From the NCBI GenBank assembly GCA_903916205.1, contig CAIWVX010000435.1:1-7763 (forward strand): DNA of 7,763 nt. The letters are read 5' to 3'. The translations under genes were made by a program, and so were the position numbers. The notes under the pieces were generated by a model, which made no database searches, had not been told where the DNA came from, and saw nothing but the letters and a program-made list of their open reading frames with translations. This DNA is from an uncultured beta proteobacterium (GTDB lineage: Bacteria > Pseudomonadota > Gammaproteobacteria > Burkholderiales > Rhodocyclaceae). This document shows, in pieces, positions 5,774 to 7,763 of the stretch; the stretch's first letter is position 1; the number at the start of each line of letters is the position of its first letter.

Positions 5774-7398
5774 TGATCCGCATCACCGAACTCCGATTAC
5801 CGCTGGATCACCCGCCAGAAGCTTTGCTCGAGGCCGCAGCCACCCGCCTGAAGATCAATAAAGACGCCATTTTTCAGCTTACGGTAGGCCGACGCAACCA
5901 CGATGCGCGCAAGAAATCAGCACTCGCCTTTGTTTACACCGTCGACCTCGAAGTCGCTGATGAAGCAACTCTTCTCGCGGCCTTTGTCGACGATCCCAAG
6001 ATCAGCCTGACACCGGATACCGGCTATCACTTTGTCGCGACCTCACCGCCTCCAAACGCTCAACGCCCGGTGATCATTGGCTTTGGTCCGGCCGGAATTT
6101 TTGCCGCGCTGGTGCTGGCTCAAATGGGTTTCCGTCCAATCGTGCTGGAGCGCGGCAAAGCCGCACGCGAACGGACCAAAGACACTTGGGGGCTATGGCG
6201 CAAGAGCATCCTTGATACGGAGTCGAACGTGCAGTTTGGCGAAGGCGGCGCGGGCACCTTCTCTGACGGCAAACTCTACAGCCAAGTCAAAGACCCGCGC
6301 CATCTTGGACGCAAAGTGCTGAACGAATTCGTCAAAGCCGGTGCGCCAGCCGAAATCCTTTATGTCGCCAGACCGCACATCGGCACCTTCCGGCTGGTTA
6401 GTATGGTTGAACACCTGCGTCGGGAGATCGAGTCGCTGGGCGGCGAAATCCACTTCCAGAGCCGAGTGACCGGCCTACAGATTGAAAATAGCCAGATTTG
6501 TGGTGTGACTCTAGCGAGTGGCGAAGACATTGCCGCCAGCCAGGTTGTTCTGGCGCTCGGCCATAGTGCTCGCGATACTTTTACGATGCTCCATGCAGCA
6601 GGTGTTTTCATGGAAGCCAAACCCTTCGCGGTAGGTTTTCGTATTGAGCACCCACAAACGCTCATTGATCAGGCACGGCTCGGCCCGAATGCGGGCAACC
6701 CGTTGCTCGGTGCCGCCGACTACAAACTCATCCACCATGCCGCCAATGGTCGCGCTGTGTATAGCTTCTGCATGTGTCCTGGCGGGCAGGTCGTGGCCGC
6801 CACCTCGGAAGCCCACTGTGTCGTGACCAATGGCATGAGCCAATATTCACGCGCCGAACGTAACGCCAACGCCGGTATTGTGGTCAATGTTTCCCCGCAG
6901 GATTTTTCTGGCGACACCACGCATCCGCTGGCTGGAATCGCTTTTCAGCGTCAACTTGAAAATCATGCTTTTGTTTTAGGCGGAAGCAACTACAACGCCC
7001 CGGTGCAACGGGTCGGTGACTTTCTCTCTGGACGCCCTTCAACGCAACTGGGCGCAGTCATTCCGTCGTACCAACCGGGCGTCCAATTGACCGATCTTTC
7101 CAGCGCCCTGCCGGAATTTGCCATCACCGCGATCCGCGAAGCCATTCCCGCCTTCGAGCATCAGATCAAGGGGTTTGCTTTGGCCGATGCGATACTCACC
7201 GGGGTCGAAACCCGCACCTCTTCACCGCTACGCATCACCCGAGACGAAGAGGGTCAAAGCCTGAATATCAAAGGCTTGTATCCGGCAGGCGAAGGGGCAG
7301 GGTACGCAGGAGGCATTCTCTCGGCAGCGATTGACGGGATAAAAATTGCCGAGGCGGTGGCTCGCCAAGCACAGAATAATGCGCACCGTGAAGCCTGA
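5773..7398 (+). CDS. FAD-dependent dehydrogenase, COG2509 type
   Basis: This gene encodes 541 residues, full length for this uncharacterised flavoprotein family, often labelled NAD(P)/FAD-dependent oxidoreductase. An N-terminal ~95-residue domain includes VGRRNHDARKKSAL (38-51), typical of the family. The Rossmann dinucleotide motif is VIIGFGPAGI (100-109), with ERG at the end of the second strand (E126). FGEGGAGTFSDGKLYS (155-170) is a family hallmark. A TSSPLRI stretch and a GLYPAGEGAGYAGGI segment close to the C-terminus form the second FAD-contacting region. It has no signal peptide or membrane segment and should be cytosolic. The ATG shares one base with the aldolase stop (TAATG) and GAGG lies four bases upstream, so translation is coupled. 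The substrate is unknown; a redox step acting on the aldehyde product of the aldolase would be speculation. Confidence 0.9.
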   Translation: MIRITELRLPLDHPPEALLEAAATRLKINKDAIFQLTVGRRNHDARKKSALAFVYTVDLEVADEATLLAAFVDDPKISLTPDTGYHFVATSPPPNAQRPVIIGFGPAGIFAALVLAQMGFRPIVLERGKAARERTKDTWGLWRKSILDTESNVQFGEGGAGTFSDGKLYSQVKDPRHLGRKVLNEFVKAGAPAEILYVARPHIGTFRLVSMVEHLRREIESLGGEIHFQSRVTGLQIENSQICGVTLASGEDIAASQVVLALGHSARDTFTMLHAAGVFMEAKPFAVGFRIEHPQTLIDQARLGPNAGNPLLGAADYKLIHHAANGRAVYSFCMCPGGQVVAATSEAHCVVTNGMSQYSRAERNANAGIVVNVSPQDFSGDTTHPLAGIAFQRQLENHAFVLGGSNYNAPVQRVGDFLSGRPSTQLGAVIPSYQPGVQLTDLSSALPEFAITAIREAIPAFEHQIKGFALADAILTGVETRTSSPLRITRDEEGQSLNIKGLYPAGEGAGYAGGILSAAIDGIKIAEAVARQAQNNAHREA

Positions 7399-7612
7399 CG
7401 ACCTCCTTCTTTTGCTCACTCGCACCATGCCTTACGGCAAATACAAAGGCCGTTTAATTGCCGACTTGCCAGGGAATTATCTGAACTGGTTTGCCCGCGA
7501 AGGTTTTCCACCCGGCGAACTCGGCAAACTTTTGGCTTTGATGCATGAACTGGATCACAACGGCCTATCGTCGCTGCTTGAGCCGCTACGCAAAAAATCG
7601 TTTGGTTCTTAA
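7379..7612 (+). CDS. Small DUF3820 family protein
   Basis: This gene encodes 77 residues. The core MPYGKYKGRLIADLPGNYL (17-35), then NWFAREGFPPGELGKLLALMHELDHNG, is the DUF3820 signature; the family is small and sometimes called a putative quorum-sensing-regulated virulence factor, without a known reaction. The protein is cytosolic with no membrane segment. The ATG at 7379 lies 20 bases inside the end of the FAD-dehydrogenase gene. A TTG at 7346 in the same frame would add 11 residues, but ATG 7379 gives the usual short N-terminus. No strong ribosome binding site precedes it, so it probably depends on translation of the upstream gene. Its link to the mtnA genes may be only positional. Confidence 0.88.
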   Translation: MRTVKPDDLLLLLTRTMPYGKYKGRLIADLPGNYLNWFAREGFPPGELGKLLALMHELDHNGLSSLLEPLRKKSFGS

Positions 7613-7763
7613 TTCAGTGCAAGGGCTTCCTCGATTTCGCAAGTGCATGTGATGTTTTTTAGTTCATTATTTTTCTTGGTCTGATTTTTCTTTCACTGTG
7701 TTCGTTGAGCAAGAAGGTGAAGGACTACGAAACTACAGCCGGTCATCCCTCAAGAGGACTTCC
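7613..7763. other. AT-rich downstream spacer
   Basis: No gene is recognisable after the DUF3820 stop. The stretch has T-runs (7655-7660, 7670-7674, 7685-7689) and a direct repeat ATTTTTCTT at 7669-7677 and 7684-7692, but no good GC stem before them, so an intrinsic terminator cannot be called. AAGAGGA at 7752-7758 could be a ribosome binding site for a gene starting just past the window edge. Two frames stay open at the right end, too short to judge. Confidence 0.45.

Noticed and set aside
5235..5786. 183-codon minus-strand open frame over the aldolase
   Set aside because: Antisense shadow of a gene with all FucA catalytic motifs; Arg- and Ser-rich as expected for a shadow frame in GC-rich DNA.
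7613..7700. Intrinsic terminator after the DUF3820 gene
   Set aside because: T-runs are present but no stable GC-rich stem precedes them.

Overview
The window reads as part of a Gram-negative, probably proteobacterial chromosome. A beta- or gammaproteobacterium is my best guess, from the look of the housekeeping proteins and dense gene packing; the sequence does not settle the genus. Composition is uneven. Hand-counted 60-base blocks give about 60% GC at 1-60, 28% at 181-240, 47% at 481-540 and 901-960, 52% at 2701-2760, 70% at 4321-4380, 63% at 6241-6300 and 37% at 7621-7680. The left half beyond base 158 therefore looks like an accessory insertion between more GC-rich core genes.

Layout: (1) 1-158 is the C-terminal end of a small membrane protein, possibly of the DUF4395 type. 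(2) 159-447 is an AT-rich non-coding stretch with small palindromes and a heptamer seen three times. (3) 448-3643 is a tightly coupled three-gene cassette: a 138-aa HEPN-like helical protein, a 463-aa ParA/MinD-like deviant-Walker ATPase and a 464-aa P-loop ATPase with a likely winged-helix tail. Both internal junctions are ATGA overlaps, so the three are almost certainly made together. I do not recognise this trio as a named system; it has the look of an uncharacterised conflict or defence module. (4) 3644-4011 is a hairpin-rich spacer with one very strong 11-bp stem. (5) 4012-7612 is a second coupled operon: methylthioribose-1-phosphate isomerase (mtnA), a FucA-like class II aldolase, a COG2509-type FAD-dependent dehydrogenase and a small DUF3820 protein. 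(6) 7613-7763 is AT-rich and non-coding as far as visible.

How the genes work together: in the right-hand operon, MtnA makes a 1-phospho-ribulose that the FucA-like aldolase could split to DHAP and an aldehyde. That is the logic of the DHAP shunt for methylthioadenosine and 5'-deoxyadenosine salvage. The FAD enzyme and DUF3820 protein are translationally linked to these two but have no proven role in the pathway. In the left-hand cassette, the likely logic is a HEPN-type effector controlled by two NTPases; this is inference.
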